Below are positions 1-9,120 of a DNA stretch of 64,000 nucleotides, piece by piece. Each line of letters starts with the position of its first letter. Position 1 is the first letter of the stretch. Under the pieces are notes generated by a model. It was given only the letters and a program-made list of their open reading frames with translations. It did no database searches and was not told the DNA's origin. A program made the translations under genes and the position numbers. The stretch lies in assembly GCA_025210455.1 (NCBI GenBank), contig JAOARQ010000044.1, forward strand, positions 62,001 to 126,000, read 5' to 3'. Source of the DNA: Pelagimonas sp. (lineage in GTDB: Bacteria; Pseudomonadota; Alphaproteobacteria; Rhodobacterales; Rhodobacteraceae).

Positions 1-1334
1 TTATGCACGGCCTCGATCACATCTTGCGGTGTGACCAGCGCGTGGCGTTCCAGATTGGCGGCATAGGGCATGGGCACGTCCTTGCCGGTGACATTGATCA
101 CCGGGGCGTCCAGCCAGTCAAAAGCCTGTTCCATCAGCACCGCAGAGATGTGATTGCCAATGGACGCCACGGGAAAGCCCTCTTCGACAGTGATACAGCG
201 GTTGGTTTTTTGCACCGAGGCAATCACCGTTTCAGTGTCCATCGGGCGCAGCGTGCGCAGATCAATGACCTCGGCGCTGATGCCCTGTTCCGCCAGTTTA
301 TCAGCCGCCTCGAGTGTATGCGCCATGCCAATGCCAAAGCTGACCAGCGTCACATCCGTGCCCTCGCGCCAGATCCGGGCTTTGCCAAAGGGCACGGTGA
401 AATCTTCCATCATCGGCACATCAAAGCTGCGACCATAGAGGATTTCATTTTCAAGGAAAATCACCGGGTTGGGATCGCGGATGGCAGATTTCAGCAGGCC
501 TTTGGCGTCAGACGCGGAATAGGGCATGACCACCTTGAGACCCGGAGTATGGGAATACCAAGCGGCATAATCCTGACTGTGCTGCGCGCCCACCCGCGCC
601 GCCGCGCCATTAGGGCCGCGGAAGACAATCGGGCAGCCCATCTGCCCACCGGACATATATAACGTTTTGGCGGCCGAGTTGATGATCTGATCAATCGCCT
701 GCATGGCAAAGTTGAAGGTCATGAATTCGACAATCGGGTTCAGCCCGCCAAAGGCTGCGCCCACGCCAATGCCCGCAAACCCATGTTCGGTGATCGGCGT
801 GTCGATCACACGTTTCGAGCCGAATTCATCCAGCAGGCCCTGACTGATCTTATAGGCCCCCTGATATTCCGCGACCTCTTCGCCCATCAGGAAGACATCG
901 GGGTTGGCGCGCATTTCCTCGGCCATGGCGTCGCGCAAAGCTTCGCGTACGGTCTGGGATTTGGTATTGGTGCCTTCCGGCCAGTCCGGCTGAACCTTGA
1001 CCTCGGGCAATGGGGTGGGGGGCTCTTCCGCCCGGGCGGGCGTCATCGCAGGGGCTGACGCCGCGGGCGCAGGCACATCCGCGAGGCTTTCGCCCTCTTC
1101 CGCCAGTACCGCGATGGGGGTGTTCACCTTAACATCCGCCGTACCCTCAGAGATCAGGATCTTGCCCATGATCCCCTCGTCGACCGCTTCGAACTCCATC
1201 GTGGCCTTATCGGTCTCGATCTCGGCGATCACATCACCTGAGGCGACACGATCCCCTTCTTTGACCAGCCATTTCGCCAAAGTGCCCTCTTCCATTGTCG
1301 GAGACAGGGCGGGCATCAGAATTTCAGTTGCCAT
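1..1334 (-). CDS. pdhB: Pyruvate dehydrogenase E1 beta subunit with N-terminal lipoyl domain (partial)
   Basis: E1 beta subunit of the pyruvate dehydrogenase complex, which decarboxylates pyruvate with thiamine diphosphate. The start is the ATG at 1334 with GAGGAAT just upstream. The frame stays open to base 1, so the C-terminus lies outside the window. About residues 1-75 form a biotinyl/lipoyl domain ([18 protein letters not shown], then [12 protein letters not shown], where K is the lipoylation site). A Pro/Ala/Glu-rich linker follows, then the transketolase-like pyrimidine-binding and C-terminal domains ([33 protein letters not shown]). A lipoyl domain on E1 beta is a known alphaproteobacterial arrangement. 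It is the last visible gene of the pdhA operon. Confidence 0.95.
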   Translation of the reverse strand, partial: MATEILMPALSPTMEEGTLAKWLVKEGDRVASGDVIAEIETDKATMEFEAVDEGIMGKILISEGTADVKVNTPIAVLAEEGESLADVPAPAASAPAMTPARAEEPPTPLPEVKVQPDWPEGTNTKSQTVREALRDAMAEEMRANPDVFLMGEEVAEYQGAYKISQGLLDEFGSKRVIDTPITEHGFAGIGVGAAFGGLNPIVEFMTFNFAMQAIDQIINSAAKTLYMSGGQMGCPIVFRGPNGAAARVGAQHSQDYAAWYSHTPGLKVVMPYSASDAKGLLKSAIRDPNPVIFLENEILYGRSFDVPMMEDFTVPFGKARIWREGTDVTLVSFGIGMAHTLEAADKLAEQGISAEVIDLRTLRPMDTETVIASVQKTNRCITVEEGFPVASIGNHISAVLMEQAFDWLDAPVINVTGKDVPMPYAANLERHALVTPQDVIEAVH

Positions 1335-1341
1335 GTCTGTC

Positions 1342-1521
1342 TTATTCCTCTCTTGCCGCGCGGCATTCTTGGACCAGTTCACTGATCGTTTGTTCGACCG
1401 GTTCCGATTTCTTCATTGCATTGGTGCCAAAGGCAAGCGCTCGCCCTGCAACGGAACTTCCCGGGGCATCAGGTGCACCGTGGCGGTAAATCGGTCCGTG
1501 ATGTGAATACCCCTGCGCCAT
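1342..1521 (-). CDS. Small hypothetical protein in the pdh operon (59 aa)
   Basis: A short open frame fills the gap between the VOC gene and pdhB. Its ATG (1521) overlaps the VOC stop codon as TGATG, and its TAA ends 7 bases before the pdhB start, so it is positioned as a translated operon member. The product begins [20 protein letters not shown] and ends in a charged helix-like tail ([14 protein letters not shown]). It has no signal peptide, membrane segment or recognised domain. The tight coupling on both sides is the main argument that it is real. The function is unknown. Confidence 0.55.
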   Translation of the reverse strand: MAQGYSHHGPIYRHGAPDAPGSSVAGRALAFGTNAMKKSEPVEQTISELVQECRAAREE

Positions 1522-1925
1522 CAGACTGTTTCCTCGGCCAATGGCGTGATCATCCCCACGATATTGCCTTCGCCGTCTTCCACATAGGCAAAGCGCCCGA
1601 TGCCCGGCATGCTGGTGGGCGGCATTGCCTCAGCGCCGCCATTGGCCAAGGCCCAGGCATAGCGTTCATCGCAGTCGATAACTTCGAATGTCATGGTGCC
1701 ACCGCGCACGGGAGATCCGGGCGCCGCAGCCGCGCCCATGCGGCGCATCATCCCACCTGTCAGCCCGCCTTCCGGATCTTCTGGTGCAGAAAAGCCGGGG
1801 CCGCTGATCAGATGATAGCCCACATCTTCGCCCATAGGCGCGGGGGATAGAACCCAGTCAAACAACCCTTCATAAAAGGCCTTGGCGCGATCAATATCAT
1901 CGACATGGATCTCAAAATGCGGCAT
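1521..1925 (-). CDS. VOC (glyoxalase/bleomycin-resistance fold) family protein
   Basis: A 134-residue single-domain vicinal oxygen chelate protein. The start MPHFEIHVDDIDRAKAFYEG is chosen because its ATG overlaps the pdhA stop as TGATG. A longer frame upstream would run into pdhA. The beta-alpha-beta-beta-beta pattern, the N-terminal FEIHVDD, a central GGTMTFEVIDCDE and a C-terminal YVEDGEGNIVGMI are typical of the family. It lies between pdhA and pdhB in one operon. The substrate is not evident; removal of a reactive carbonyl near pyruvate metabolism is only a guess. Confidence 0.85.
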   Translation of the reverse strand: MPHFEIHVDDIDRAKAFYEGLFDWVLSPAPMGEDVGYHLISGPGFSAPEDPEGGLTGGMMRRMGAAAAPGSPVRGGTMTFEVIDCDERYAWALANGGAEAMPPTSMPGIGRFAYVEDGEGNIVGMITPLAEETV

Positions 1926-2923
1926 CAGCGCGCCTCCGCGTAGATATCTGTCCAAAGCTCGTCCAGCGCTGGCTCCGGGCTTTCGCGCGAGAAATCCGCC
2001 GCCTCACTGACGATGGCCTTGATCTCTTTGTCGATGGCTTTCAGATCCTCTTCGGTGGCATGTTTGCCGTGCAACAGCAGTTGCCGCACGTGATCAATCG
2101 GATCGCGTTCTTCGCGCATTTTCTGCACCTCTTCGCGGGTGCGATATTTGGCCGGATCCGACATGGAATGCCCGCGATAGCGATAGGTTTTGACCTCAAG
2201 GATATAAGGCCCTTTGCCCGCGCGGCAATGTTTCACGGCCCGTTCACCTGCTGCGCGCACCTCTTCGACAGCCATGCCATCTACGATTTCACCAAGGATA
2301 CCAAATGCCTCGCCCCGGGTGTATAGTTCGGGCGTGGACGTTGATCGCTTTTGCGCGGTGCCCATGGCGTATTGATTGTTTTCAATCACAAAAATCACCG
2401 GCAGATCCCAAAGCGCTGCCATGTTGAAGGTCTCATAGACCTGTCCCTGATTGGCGGCGCCGTCACCGAAATAAGTAAAGGTCACATTCTTGTTGCCACG
2501 GTACTTGTCGGAAAAAGCCAGCCCTGCGCCCAAAGGCACCTGCGCGCCGACAATGCCATGCCCGCCGTAAAAATGCTTTTCTCGGCTGAACATATGCATC
2601 GAACCGCCTTTCCCCTTGGAATAGCCGCCTTCGCGCCCGGTCAGTTCCGCCATGACCCCTCTGGGGTCCATGCCACAGGCCAGCATATGGCCGTGGTCAC
2701 GATAAGATGTGATACGTTTGTCACCCTCCTGCGTGGCGGCTTCAAGACCAACGACCACCGCTTCCTGACCGATATAGAGATGGCAGAACCCGCCAATCAG
2801 CCCCATGCCATACAATTGCCCGGCCTTTTCTTCGAACCGCCGGATCAACAGCATTTCGCGATACCATTTCGACAGCTCTTCGGCCGAAGCCGTTGCCTTG
2901 GCCGTGGATTTTCTGGCTGCCAT
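1925..2923 (-). CDS. pdhA: Pyruvate dehydrogenase E1 alpha subunit
   Basis: A 332-residue thiamine-diphosphate-dependent E1 alpha subunit that partners the pdhB product. The start ATG at 2923 is preceded by GGGAGGGGCACC; a longer frame exists but lacks a comparable site. The ThDP motif GDGAANQGQVYETFNMAALW is present near residue 170, with N-terminal YREMLLIRRFEEKAGQLYG and the phosphorylation-loop-like region YRYRGHSMSDPAKYR. First gene of a pdhA, VOC, small ORF, pdhB operon whose stops and starts overlap. Assignment is secure. Confidence 0.96.
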   Translation of the reverse strand: MAARKSTAKATASAEELSKWYREMLLIRRFEEKAGQLYGMGLIGGFCHLYIGQEAVVVGLEAATQEGDKRITSYRDHGHMLACGMDPRGVMAELTGREGGYSKGKGGSMHMFSREKHFYGGHGIVGAQVPLGAGLAFSDKYRGNKNVTFTYFGDGAANQGQVYETFNMAALWDLPVIFVIENNQYAMGTAQKRSTSTPELYTRGEAFGILGEIVDGMAVEEVRAAGERAVKHCRAGKGPYILEVKTYRYRGHSMSDPAKYRTREEVQKMREERDPIDHVRQLLLHGKHATEEDLKAIDKEIKAIVSEAADFSRESPEPALDELWTDIYAEAR

Positions 2924-2943
2924 GGTGCCCCTCCCAGAATATA

Positions 2944-2957
2944 GTTTAGCGTTAAAC
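2944..2957. promoter_or_regulatory. Palindrome upstream of pdhA
   Basis: GTTTA and TAAAC arms separated by GCGT lie about 20 bases upstream of the pdhA start. The position suits an operator or core promoter element for the pdh operon. Five-base arms are short and could be chance. Confidence 0.25.
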
Positions 2958-3047
2958 CGTTTTGGAAGCCTACAGCGCAGAATCGTACTGGGCAAGAGTG
3001 CGCGCAATAATATTTCGTGAGGGGCTGGGCTGACCTAAGATCTGACC

Positions 3048-3350
3048 CTAGTTAACCACGATTTCATCGGAACGCACCAAGCCCAGAACATCGCGCACCT
3101 GCTGATCCAGCAGATCGGTGTCCAGAAAATCGTCTGACAGGCGCTTGGTCAGGTTTTCCAGCCGGGCGACCTTGGTGTGAAACTCGGCCAGATCTTCTTC
3201 CAGGTGCTTGCGCTCAACCATGATCTCTGCACGGCGAAACAGCCCGAAATCGCCCTGTACCGCCGCAAAGGTGAAATATGCGGTCAGGCTGAGCGCGACG
3301 GTGAAGAACACCAAAGCCCCGACAGAGGGGCGGGAGGTCAAGGATTTCAT
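3048..3350 (-). CDS. FtsB/DivIC-like septum formation initiator protein
   Basis: A 100-residue bitopic membrane protein. A short cytoplasmic N-terminus is followed by a membrane segment at about residues 11-30 (VGALVFFTVALSLTAYFTFA) and a heptad-rich coiled coil at about 40-75 (MVERKHLEEDLAEFHTKVAR). This is the septum formation initiator family, whose E. coli member FtsB bridges FtsL and FtsQ at the divisome. The length and topology fit. It lies upstream of pdhA on the same strand with a gap of about 120 bases. Confidence 0.85.
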   Translation of the reverse strand: MKSLTSRPSVGALVFFTVALSLTAYFTFAAVQGDFGLFRRAEIMVERKHLEEDLAEFHTKVARLENLTKRLSDDFLDTDLLDQQVRDVLGLVRSDEIVVN

Positions 3351-3536
3351 ATGCGGGCCTCAAAAGCGGCATCTCTTTGCGGATGCTGTGCAAATCATGC
3401 CCCAAGCGCTGCGCAGTCAAAAGAGGAACCAGATCAGCGGCAGCAAAACACGGGCAACCGTTGCAATCCTGCACAGGGTTAATGGATCATGAAGAATCTA
3501 GCTGTAGGCTGGGAAAGGCAAGGGTATTCTTTTCGT

Positions 3537-4550
3537 ATGATGCGCGCGATTCTTGTTCTTTGTCTGTTTGTTGTGCTGCCGGGTTGTGCGCCCAGGGGGG
3601 CGATTTCCTATCTTCCGCTGCCATTGCTTGGGGATGAACAGCTGCAACGGGTCTATGTCGCCACCAACCGCAACCTGCGCGAAGGGGGGCCGCTGGAGAT
3701 TGTCGATCAGGAATTTGGGGGCAAACGCAATCCGGAACTGGCCTTTGGCCGTGTAGATGTTTCGATCCCTTTTGGTCATGAACTGGGGCAGATCGAATGG
3801 CCCCTTGATGAATTCCATCTTGATCCGACCGCTGTTTTCCTAACCCGTGATGGCGAAATCTTTGGGTCGGAAAAGCGGTTTATGCGGGCTCTGGCGCAGG
3901 AAACCAGTCCCAGAAAGAAAGAGCTTCTGCTTTTTGTCCATGGCTATAACACCAACAATGCCGAAGCGGTTTACCGGTTGGCGCAGCTTGCGCATGATTA
4001 CGAAGTCTCGGTGCCGGTGGTTGCATTTTCCTGGCCCTCGGCGGCCAAGACAGGGGCCTATGTCTATGACCGCGACAGCGTGATCTTTTCGCGCGATGGT
4101 TTCGAACATATGCTTGAAAGCCTGACGGGAAATGGGTGGACTGTCACGGTGATTGCGCATTCCATGGGCACACAGCTGGTGATGGAAACCTTCCGTCAGA
4201 TGTCGATCGCAGGAAAAACAAATGTGCTGCGCAAACTGGGCGGCGTCGCCCTGATCAGTCCGGACATTGATGAAGATGTGTTTTTGCAGCAATCCCGGCG
4301 TATCGCGCATTTCCCTCAGCCGTTTTTGCTGATGGTCTCTACGCGCGACCGCGCGCTTGAGGTATCCGCCTGGCTGACCGGCAAACCCACCCGGCTGGGA
4401 TCCATCAAATCCACGGATGAGCTGAAAGATCTGCCCATCGACGTGATCGATCTGAGCGATTTTCGCGGTGGGGATCGTGGTGGGCACACCACGGCTTTTT
4501 CCGCTCCGGCCGCGATCGAAATGCTGCGCGATCTTGATGAACGGTTTTAA
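3537..4550 (+). CDS. DUF900-type alpha/beta hydrolase lipoprotein
   Basis: About 337 residues. The start is placed at one of two overlapping ATGs (3537/3540) because translation then begins MMRAILVLCLFVVLPGC, a lipoprotein signal peptide with lipobox LPGC. An upstream ATG at 3489 would bury this signal. The alpha/beta-hydrolase core shows LLFVHGYNTNNAEAVYRLAQ, the nucleophile elbow VIAHSMGTQL (Ser as nucleophile), an Asp in ISPDIDEDVF and a late His in RGGHTTAFSAP. DUF900 proteins are predicted esterases or lipases; the substrate is unknown. It is monocistronic, converging on pgk with a shared terminator between. Confidence 0.85.
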   Translation: MMRAILVLCLFVVLPGCAPRGAISYLPLPLLGDEQLQRVYVATNRNLREGGPLEIVDQEFGGKRNPELAFGRVDVSIPFGHELGQIEWPLDEFHLDPTAVFLTRDGEIFGSEKRFMRALAQETSPRKKELLLFVHGYNTNNAEAVYRLAQLAHDYEVSVPVVAFSWPSAAKTGAYVYDRDSVIFSRDGFEHMLESLTGNGWTVTVIAHSMGTQLVMETFRQMSIAGKTNVLRKLGGVALISPDIDEDVFLQQSRRIAHFPQPFLLMVSTRDRALEVSAWLTGKPTRLGSIKSTDELKDLPIDVIDLSDFRGGDRGGHTTAFSAPAAIEMLRDLDERF

Positions 4551-4564
4551 AAGATGTGAATAGA

Positions 4565-4593
4565 AAAAGGCCACCTGTTTCAGGTGGCCTTTT
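4565..4593. terminator. Bidirectional intrinsic terminator
   Basis: A perfect 13-base inverted repeat (AAAAGGCCACCTG, loop TTT, CAGGTGGCCTTTT). The A-rich and T-rich flanks allow termination in both directions, serving the hydrolase gene on the plus strand and pgk on the minus strand. Confidence 0.9.
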
Positions 4594-4614
4594 GAGTGTT
4601 GGTTGTGACGCAAA

Positions 4615-5802
4615 TTATCCCAGCGCGGCGACGCCCGGCAGGGTCTTGCCTTCCATCCATTCCAGGAATGCCCCGCCAGCGGTCGAGATATAAGAGAAGT
4701 CGCTGGCCGCCTGCGCCTTGTTCAGCGCCGCAACGGTGTCGCCGCCACCGGCGACCGAGACCAGCTTACCCGCTCCAGACCGTTCGGCAGCGAATTTTGC
4801 GGCTGCGTTGGTGGCCACGTCGAAAGGTGCGATTTCAAACGCACCCAGTGGCCCGTTCCAGATCAATGTCTTGGCTTTGCGGATCGCTTCTTTGACGGCG
4901 TCCACCGCCTGTGGGCCCGCATCCAGAATCATCGCATCCGCCGGGCAGGCATCCGCCGCCACGGTCTCATTCTCTGCGCCTTCGGCAAATTCGCGCGCCA
5001 CAACGACATCAGCAGGCAGCAGAATCTCGCAATTGGCGCTTTCGGCCTTGGCGAGGATCGCGCGCGCGGTGTCGGCCATATCATGTTCGCAAAGCGATTT
5101 GCCTACATCAACGCCTTTGGCCGCAAGGAAAGTATTCGCCATGCCGCCACCGATTACCAGCATATCAACCTTTTCCACTAGGTTGCCCAGCAGATCCAGC
5201 TTGGTCGACACCTTGGCCCCACCAACAACTGCCAGTACCGGGCGATCCGGCGTCCCAAGAGCCCCCTCCAGCGCCGAAAGCTCGGCCTGCATCAGGCGAC
5301 CGGCACAAGAGGGCAGCAGCTTGGCCAGCCCTTCGGTCGAGGCATGGGCGCGGTGCGCCGCTGAAAAGGCATCGTTGCAATACACATCCCCCAGCGCGGC
5401 CATCTGCGCCGCCAGCTCGGGATCGTTCTTTTCTTCGCCTTTGTGAAAACGGGTGTTTTCCAGCAGGGCAACCTGACCGGGTTGCAAGGCTTCGATCACC
5501 GCAGCCGCTGCGGGGCCAACGCAATCTGCGGCAAAGACCACCTGCGCGCCCAGCACCGCTTCCAGTGCGGGAATCAGTGGTTGCAGGCTCATGTCCGGTT
5601 TGCGTTCACCTTTGGGGCGGCCGAAATGCGCCAGCAGCACCGGCTTGCCGCCGCGATCCAGAATATCCTGCACAGTGGCGGCGATCCGTTCGATCCGGGT
5701 GGCGTCGGTCACTTTGCCATCTTCCACCGGCACGTTGATATCCACGCGGGTCAACACGCGTTTGCCGTCCAAATCCATTTCGTCCAAAGTCTTCCAGGCC
5801 AT
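4615..5802 (-). CDS. pgk: Phosphoglycerate kinase
   Basis: A 395-residue glycolytic kinase that transfers phosphate between 1,3-bisphosphoglycerate and ADP. The start [20 protein letters not shown] follows CCGGAGGATGAG and gives the normal family length. Visible signatures are [31 protein letters not shown], the hinge and nucleotide-binding region [17 protein letters not shown], and C-terminal [15 protein letters not shown]. Secure assignment. Confidence 0.97.
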   Translation of the reverse strand: MAWKTLDEMDLDGKRVLTRVDINVPVEDGKVTDATRIERIAATVQDILDRGGKPVLLAHFGRPKGERKPDMSLQPLIPALEAVLGAQVVFAADCVGPAAAAVIEALQPGQVALLENTRFHKGEEKNDPELAAQMAALGDVYCNDAFSAAHRAHASTEGLAKLLPSCAGRLMQAELSALEGALGTPDRPVLAVVGGAKVSTKLDLLGNLVEKVDMLVIGGGMANTFLAAKGVDVGKSLCEHDMADTARAILAKAESANCEILLPADVVVAREFAEGAENETVAADACPADAMILDAGPQAVDAVKEAIRKAKTLIWNGPLGAFEIAPFDVATNAAAKFAAERSGAGKLVSVAGGGDTVAALNKAQAASDFSYISTAGGAFLEWMEGKTLPGVAALG

Positions 5803-5926
5803 CTCATCCTCCGGCACCACTCTTGCGCGGTGGTCTGCCCTGAATGTGATCATTCGTCAACGTCTGCTTGGCATTGCGGGCGCAAACCATTACCTGTTTG
5901 CGCAGACATAGACATCGGAGTGAAGA

Positions 5927-6442
5927 ATGGCCGAGATCAAAGATCCCGAAAACACCATCATTATGGAACTGAAAGACGGCAATGTCGTCATCGAACTGCT
6001 CCCCGATATCGCGCCCGAACATACCGCGCGCATGAAAGAGCTGGCGCGCGCAGGCAAATATGACGGGGTGGTGTTTCACCGCGTGATCGAAGGCTTTATG
6101 GCGCAGACCGGTGACGTGCAGCACGGCAACGCCAATAGCGATGATTTCAACCTGCGCCGCGCGGGCACAGGCGGATCAGACCTGCCGGATCTGCCGGCTG
6201 AATTTTCCAAGCTGCCGCATGACCGTGGCACGTTGGGCGCCGCGCGCAGCCAGATGCCAAACTCGGCCAATTCGCAGTTTTTCATCAACTTCAACGACAA
6301 CCATTTCCTGAACGGTCAGTACACCGTCTATGGCCGCGTTGTTGAAGGTATGAAGTTTGTTGATGAAATCGTGCATGGTGAGCCGCCAGCGGATCCCGAC
6401 AAAATGATCAGCGTGAAGGTTGCTGCCGATGTGGATGCGTAA
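5927..6442 (+). CDS. ppiB: Cytoplasmic cyclophilin-type peptidyl-prolyl isomerase
   Basis: A 171-residue cyclophilin without a signal peptide, catalysing cis-trans isomerisation of proline peptide bonds. The catalytic core is present: DGVVFHRVIEGFMAQTGD (Arg of FHRV is the catalytic residue), RAGTGGSDLPDL, and NSQFFINFNDNHFLNGQYTV. It is translationally coupled to a second, secreted cyclophilin whose start lies inside its 3' end. Divergent from pgk across a spacer of about 124 bases. Confidence 0.95.
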   Translation: MAEIKDPENTIIMELKDGNVVIELLPDIAPEHTARMKELARAGKYDGVVFHRVIEGFMAQTGDVQHGNANSDDFNLRRAGTGGSDLPDLPAEFSKLPHDRGTLGAARSQMPNSANSQFFINFNDNHFLNGQYTVYGRVVEGMKFVDEIVHGEPPADPDKMISVKVAADVDA

Positions 6443-6995
6443 TCTGGCCCTGATCTTGGGTGTCTGTGCGACACCCGCCCTCGCCTCGGGGATTGAGATC
6501 GACGTGGCGGGCGCAGATGGCGACAAAGGGAAAATCAAGATCGACCTTCTGGAAGATCTGGCCCCGAACCATGTGGCGCAGATTTCGGGCATCGCGGCTG
6601 AAGGCGGCTATGACGGGGTGGTATTCCACCGCGTGATCGACGGCTTTATGGCGCAGACCGGTGACGTGCAATTCGGCGATCAGACGGATGAAAGCTTTTC
6701 CATGCGTCGCGCGGGCACAGGCGGATCGGATCGCCCTGATCTGAAAGCCGAGTTCACCGACACCCCCTATGATCGTGGCATCGTGGGCATGGCGCGCTCT
6801 CAGAACCCGGATAGCGGCAACTCGCAGTTCTTCATCATGTTCCAGGAAGGGCACTTTCTGAACGGTCAATATACGGTTGTTGGCCGTGTGACCGAAGGCA
6901 TGGATGTGGTTGACAGCATCAAACGTGGCGAAGGCCGCAATGGGGCTGTGACCGGTGCGCCGGACTTTATGAAGAAGGTCACTGTCACAGACTGA
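6429..6995 (+). CDS. Secreted cyclophilin-type peptidyl-prolyl isomerase
   Basis: 188 residues with an N-terminal signal peptide (MWMRNLALILGVCATPALAS), so the enzyme should act in the periplasm. Three in-frame starts are possible (TTG 6420, ATG 6429, ATG 6435). ATG 6429 sits about 9 bases after GAAGG and is preferred. The core motifs repeat those of the upstream gene: DGVVFHRVIDGFMAQTGD, RAGTGGSDRPDLKAEF, NSQFFIMFQEGHFLNGQYTV. The gene overlaps ppiB by 14 bases. The pair looks like a tandem duplication in which one copy gained an export signal. Confidence 0.93.
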   Translation: MWMRNLALILGVCATPALASGIEIDVAGADGDKGKIKIDLLEDLAPNHVAQISGIAAEGGYDGVVFHRVIDGFMAQTGDVQFGDQTDESFSMRRAGTGGSDRPDLKAEFTDTPYDRGIVGMARSQNPDSGNSQFFIMFQEGHFLNGQYTVVGRVTEGMDVVDSIKRGEGRNGAVTGAPDFMKKVTVTD

Positions 6996-7059
6996 CGGTG
7001 CGGGGCGTGATCCAAAGGGCTTGGCTGCGCCAAGGCTGAATATGCGGCCCCCAACCCGA

Positions 7060-7105
7060 CCTTCCCCCGGACCCGGGGGAAGGGACCACTGGGTGAGTGA
7101 CCCAG
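7060..7105. repeat. Two adjacent intergenic hairpins
   Basis: The 231-base gap between the secreted cyclophilin and the DUF3179 gene holds an 11-bp GC stem (7060-7070 with 7073-7083) and a 6-bp stem CTGGGT/ACCCAG (7089-7105). There is no T-tract, so this is not a classical terminator. It may be a transcript-stabilising hairpin or a small repeat. I see no gene in the rest of the gap. Confidence 0.5.
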
Positions 7106-7226
7106 ACCAACCCCTGTCATGCGGTGCATTGAGCGGCGGCAGCAATTGCCAGCCGGTCACGATGCTGTGTTTGGGGCTAGGCGCAGATGGATGCATTTGG
7201 CACAGTTCCCGCAGGAGGATCTGCTC

Positions 7227-8192
7227 ATGCGTCTATTAAAGGCTTTCGTTTTAGGGCTGGCTTTGACGGGACCTGCTTCGGCAGATCCAAGTTTCTGGCG
7301 GCATGAATGGCCCGACACGGATTTCAGCAAAACCACGGTGCCCAATTGGGTTGAGATCATGTCGGGTGGCCCGCCCAAGGACGGCATCCCGGCCCTGAGC
7401 GATCCGGGTTTTGTGGCCACCGCGAGTGAGACCCGCATAGGGGCGAATGAGCCAGTGATTACTTTGGAACTGGCCGGTGAAACACCGCGCGCCTATCCGA
7501 TCCGCTATCTCACCTGGCATGAGATTGTGAACGACAAGGTGGGCAATCTGCCAGTTGCGGTCACCTTTTGCCCTCTGTGCAATTCGGCGCTGACATTTGA
7601 TCGCCGGGTGCAGGGGCAGGTGCTGACATTTGGTGTGTCGGGCAAGCTGCGTAACTCTGATATGGTGATGTATGATCGCGAAACCCAAAGCTGGTGGCAG
7701 CAGGCTATTGGCACCGGGATTGTGGGCGATCTGACGGGGGTCAAGCTGGCGCAACTGCCCAGTTGGATGGAAAGCTGGGACGCCTTCAAAGCACGCAATC
7801 CTGAGGGTTTGGTGATGCAGGAGCCAGCTTGGAACCGCGCTTATGGTCGCAATCCCTATCGGGGTTACGACAGCTCGCACCGGCCCTTTTTGTATTCTGG
7901 TGAGATGCCCCCGCATGGAATAGCGCCTTTGATGCGAGTTGTGCGTGTGGGGGATCGGGCCTGGCCGATGGATCGGTTGGCGCAGGCTGGTCGGGTGCAA
8001 GAGGCAGGCGTGACAATCGCCTGGGAACCCGGTCAGGCCTCGGCCCTTGATACGGATCAGATCGCTAAAGGGCGGGATGTGGGATCGGTGCGGGTGCGGG
8101 ATGCGCAGGGCCGGGATCTGCCACATGATGTGATGTTTGCCTTTGCCTTCCATGCCTTTTGGCCAGAAGGGCAGTGGATGTTAGGCAACTAA
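7227..8192 (+). CDS. DUF3179 domain-containing exported protein
   Basis: 321 residues, start ATG at 7227 after GCAGGAGGATCTGCTC. The N-terminus MRLLKAFVLGLALTGPASAD is a Sec signal peptide. The rest matches the DUF3179 pattern: YPIRYLTWHEIVNDKVGNLP, then VAVTFCPLCNSALTFDRRV with the conserved paired cysteines, then LTFGVSGKLRNSDMVMYDRE. The CxxC pair suggests metal or redox chemistry, but the family has no established role that I can cite. Its stop overlaps the convergent GNAT gene by 12 bases. Confidence 0.87.
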   Translation: MRLLKAFVLGLALTGPASADPSFWRHEWPDTDFSKTTVPNWVEIMSGGPPKDGIPALSDPGFVATASETRIGANEPVITLELAGETPRAYPIRYLTWHEIVNDKVGNLPVAVTFCPLCNSALTFDRRVQGQVLTFGVSGKLRNSDMVMYDRETQSWWQQAIGTGIVGDLTGVKLAQLPSWMESWDAFKARNPEGLVMQEPAWNRAYGRNPYRGYDSSHRPFLYSGEMPPHGIAPLMRVVRVGDRAWPMDRLAQAGRVQEAGVTIAWEPGQASALDTDQIAKGRDVGSVRVRDAQGRDLPHDVMFAFAFHAFWPEGQWMLGN

Positions 8193-9074
8193 ACGTCTGG
8201 GCAGATGCCGCGCGATGGGGGCAAGCGCCCCCAGATGTAGCCAGGTGCCGCCAAGGTGATGATCCTGCGCACCGGTGCCGCGTTTGAAATGGCTCATGCC
8301 CCTGGCGTCCTGATCGTTGATCATGCCCAGATCCAGACAGCTGTGCCCTTCATCCGCCAGCCAGCACATGGCGCGCCATAAAAGCAGATTCATCGCGTTC
8401 AGTTTGCGCCCCTCATCGGTGCTATGCCCCATCTGCCAGGTGGCCATGGCCCCATGGCGCAGGACCAGAAGACCGCCGACAATGTCACCGCGAAATCGCG
8501 CCTCAAAGACGACGGCCTGCCCGGGATTGGCGCGGGCATAGGCGGCCGAGATGGCCGGGGGCAGGGGGCGATAGCCCTTGCTTTGGGCCTGTTCCAATTC
8601 ACTGTGTAAAATCCAATGTGCCCGCGTCAGCGCATGGCGCGTCACCTTTAGCCCGCTGCTTTCTGCCTTGTTCAGGCGGTTGCGCCACTTCTGATGCAGG
8701 GCTTTGCGCATTTCCGCCTGCGTTGTCAGGGACACGATGGCCAGGGTTGCCGGGGTCATCAGTGGCCAGAATCCCGCGCTGCGCAGATCATCCCCGGCCA
8801 TGCCATCCGCGTTCAGCAGCAGGGGGCGCCGATCATGCCAGCGTTGCCAGCGCCCCAGCCAATCAGCCAGATCGCCCGGTTCCCGCGCCACAGGCCCGCG
8901 TGACACCAGATCAACCCGCCCAAACGGGCCAAGCTTGCGCGATTGTACCTGCCACCACAGCCGCAGCTGTCCAGCGCTTTCCTGTTTGCAGGCGCGCAGC
9001 TTCAGGCCAAGCGCCTCACAGGCGCGGGCATATTCAGGGGATTGAGGCAGCGGCAGGCAAAGGGCTTCAAACAT
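8181..9074 (-). CDS. GNAT/FemAB-like acyltransferase
   Basis: About 297 residues with start MFEALCLPLPQSPEYARACE (9074). An in-frame start at 9122 would add 16 residues, and neither has a strong ribosome site. The C-terminal half carries a FemAB-like GNAT domain: LHQKWRNRLNKAESSGLKV, VVFEARFRGDIVGGLLVLRH, MNLLLWRAMCWLADEG and LDLGMINDQDARGMSHFKRG. Such proteins transfer acyl or aminoacyl groups, often in cell-envelope synthesis. The substrate is unknown. It converges on the DUF3179 gene. Confidence 0.75.
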   Translation of the reverse strand: MFEALCLPLPQSPEYARACEALGLKLRACKQESAGQLRLWWQVQSRKLGPFGRVDLVSRGPVAREPGDLADWLGRWQRWHDRRPLLLNADGMAGDDLRSAGFWPLMTPATLAIVSLTTQAEMRKALHQKWRNRLNKAESSGLKVTRHALTRAHWILHSELEQAQSKGYRPLPPAISAAYARANPGQAVVFEARFRGDIVGGLLVLRHGAMATWQMGHSTDEGRKLNAMNLLLWRAMCWLADEGHSCLDLGMINDQDARGMSHFKRGTGAQDHHLGGTWLHLGALAPIARHLPRRLVA

Positions 9075-9120
9075 GTGGGTATTAACCGGATAGAAAGTTT
9101 CCGCATGGTTAATACAGGGC

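Noticed and set aside
6996-7226. Hairpin at 7060-7083 as an intrinsic terminator
   Set aside because: Very stable stem but only a two-base loop and no T-run on either side.
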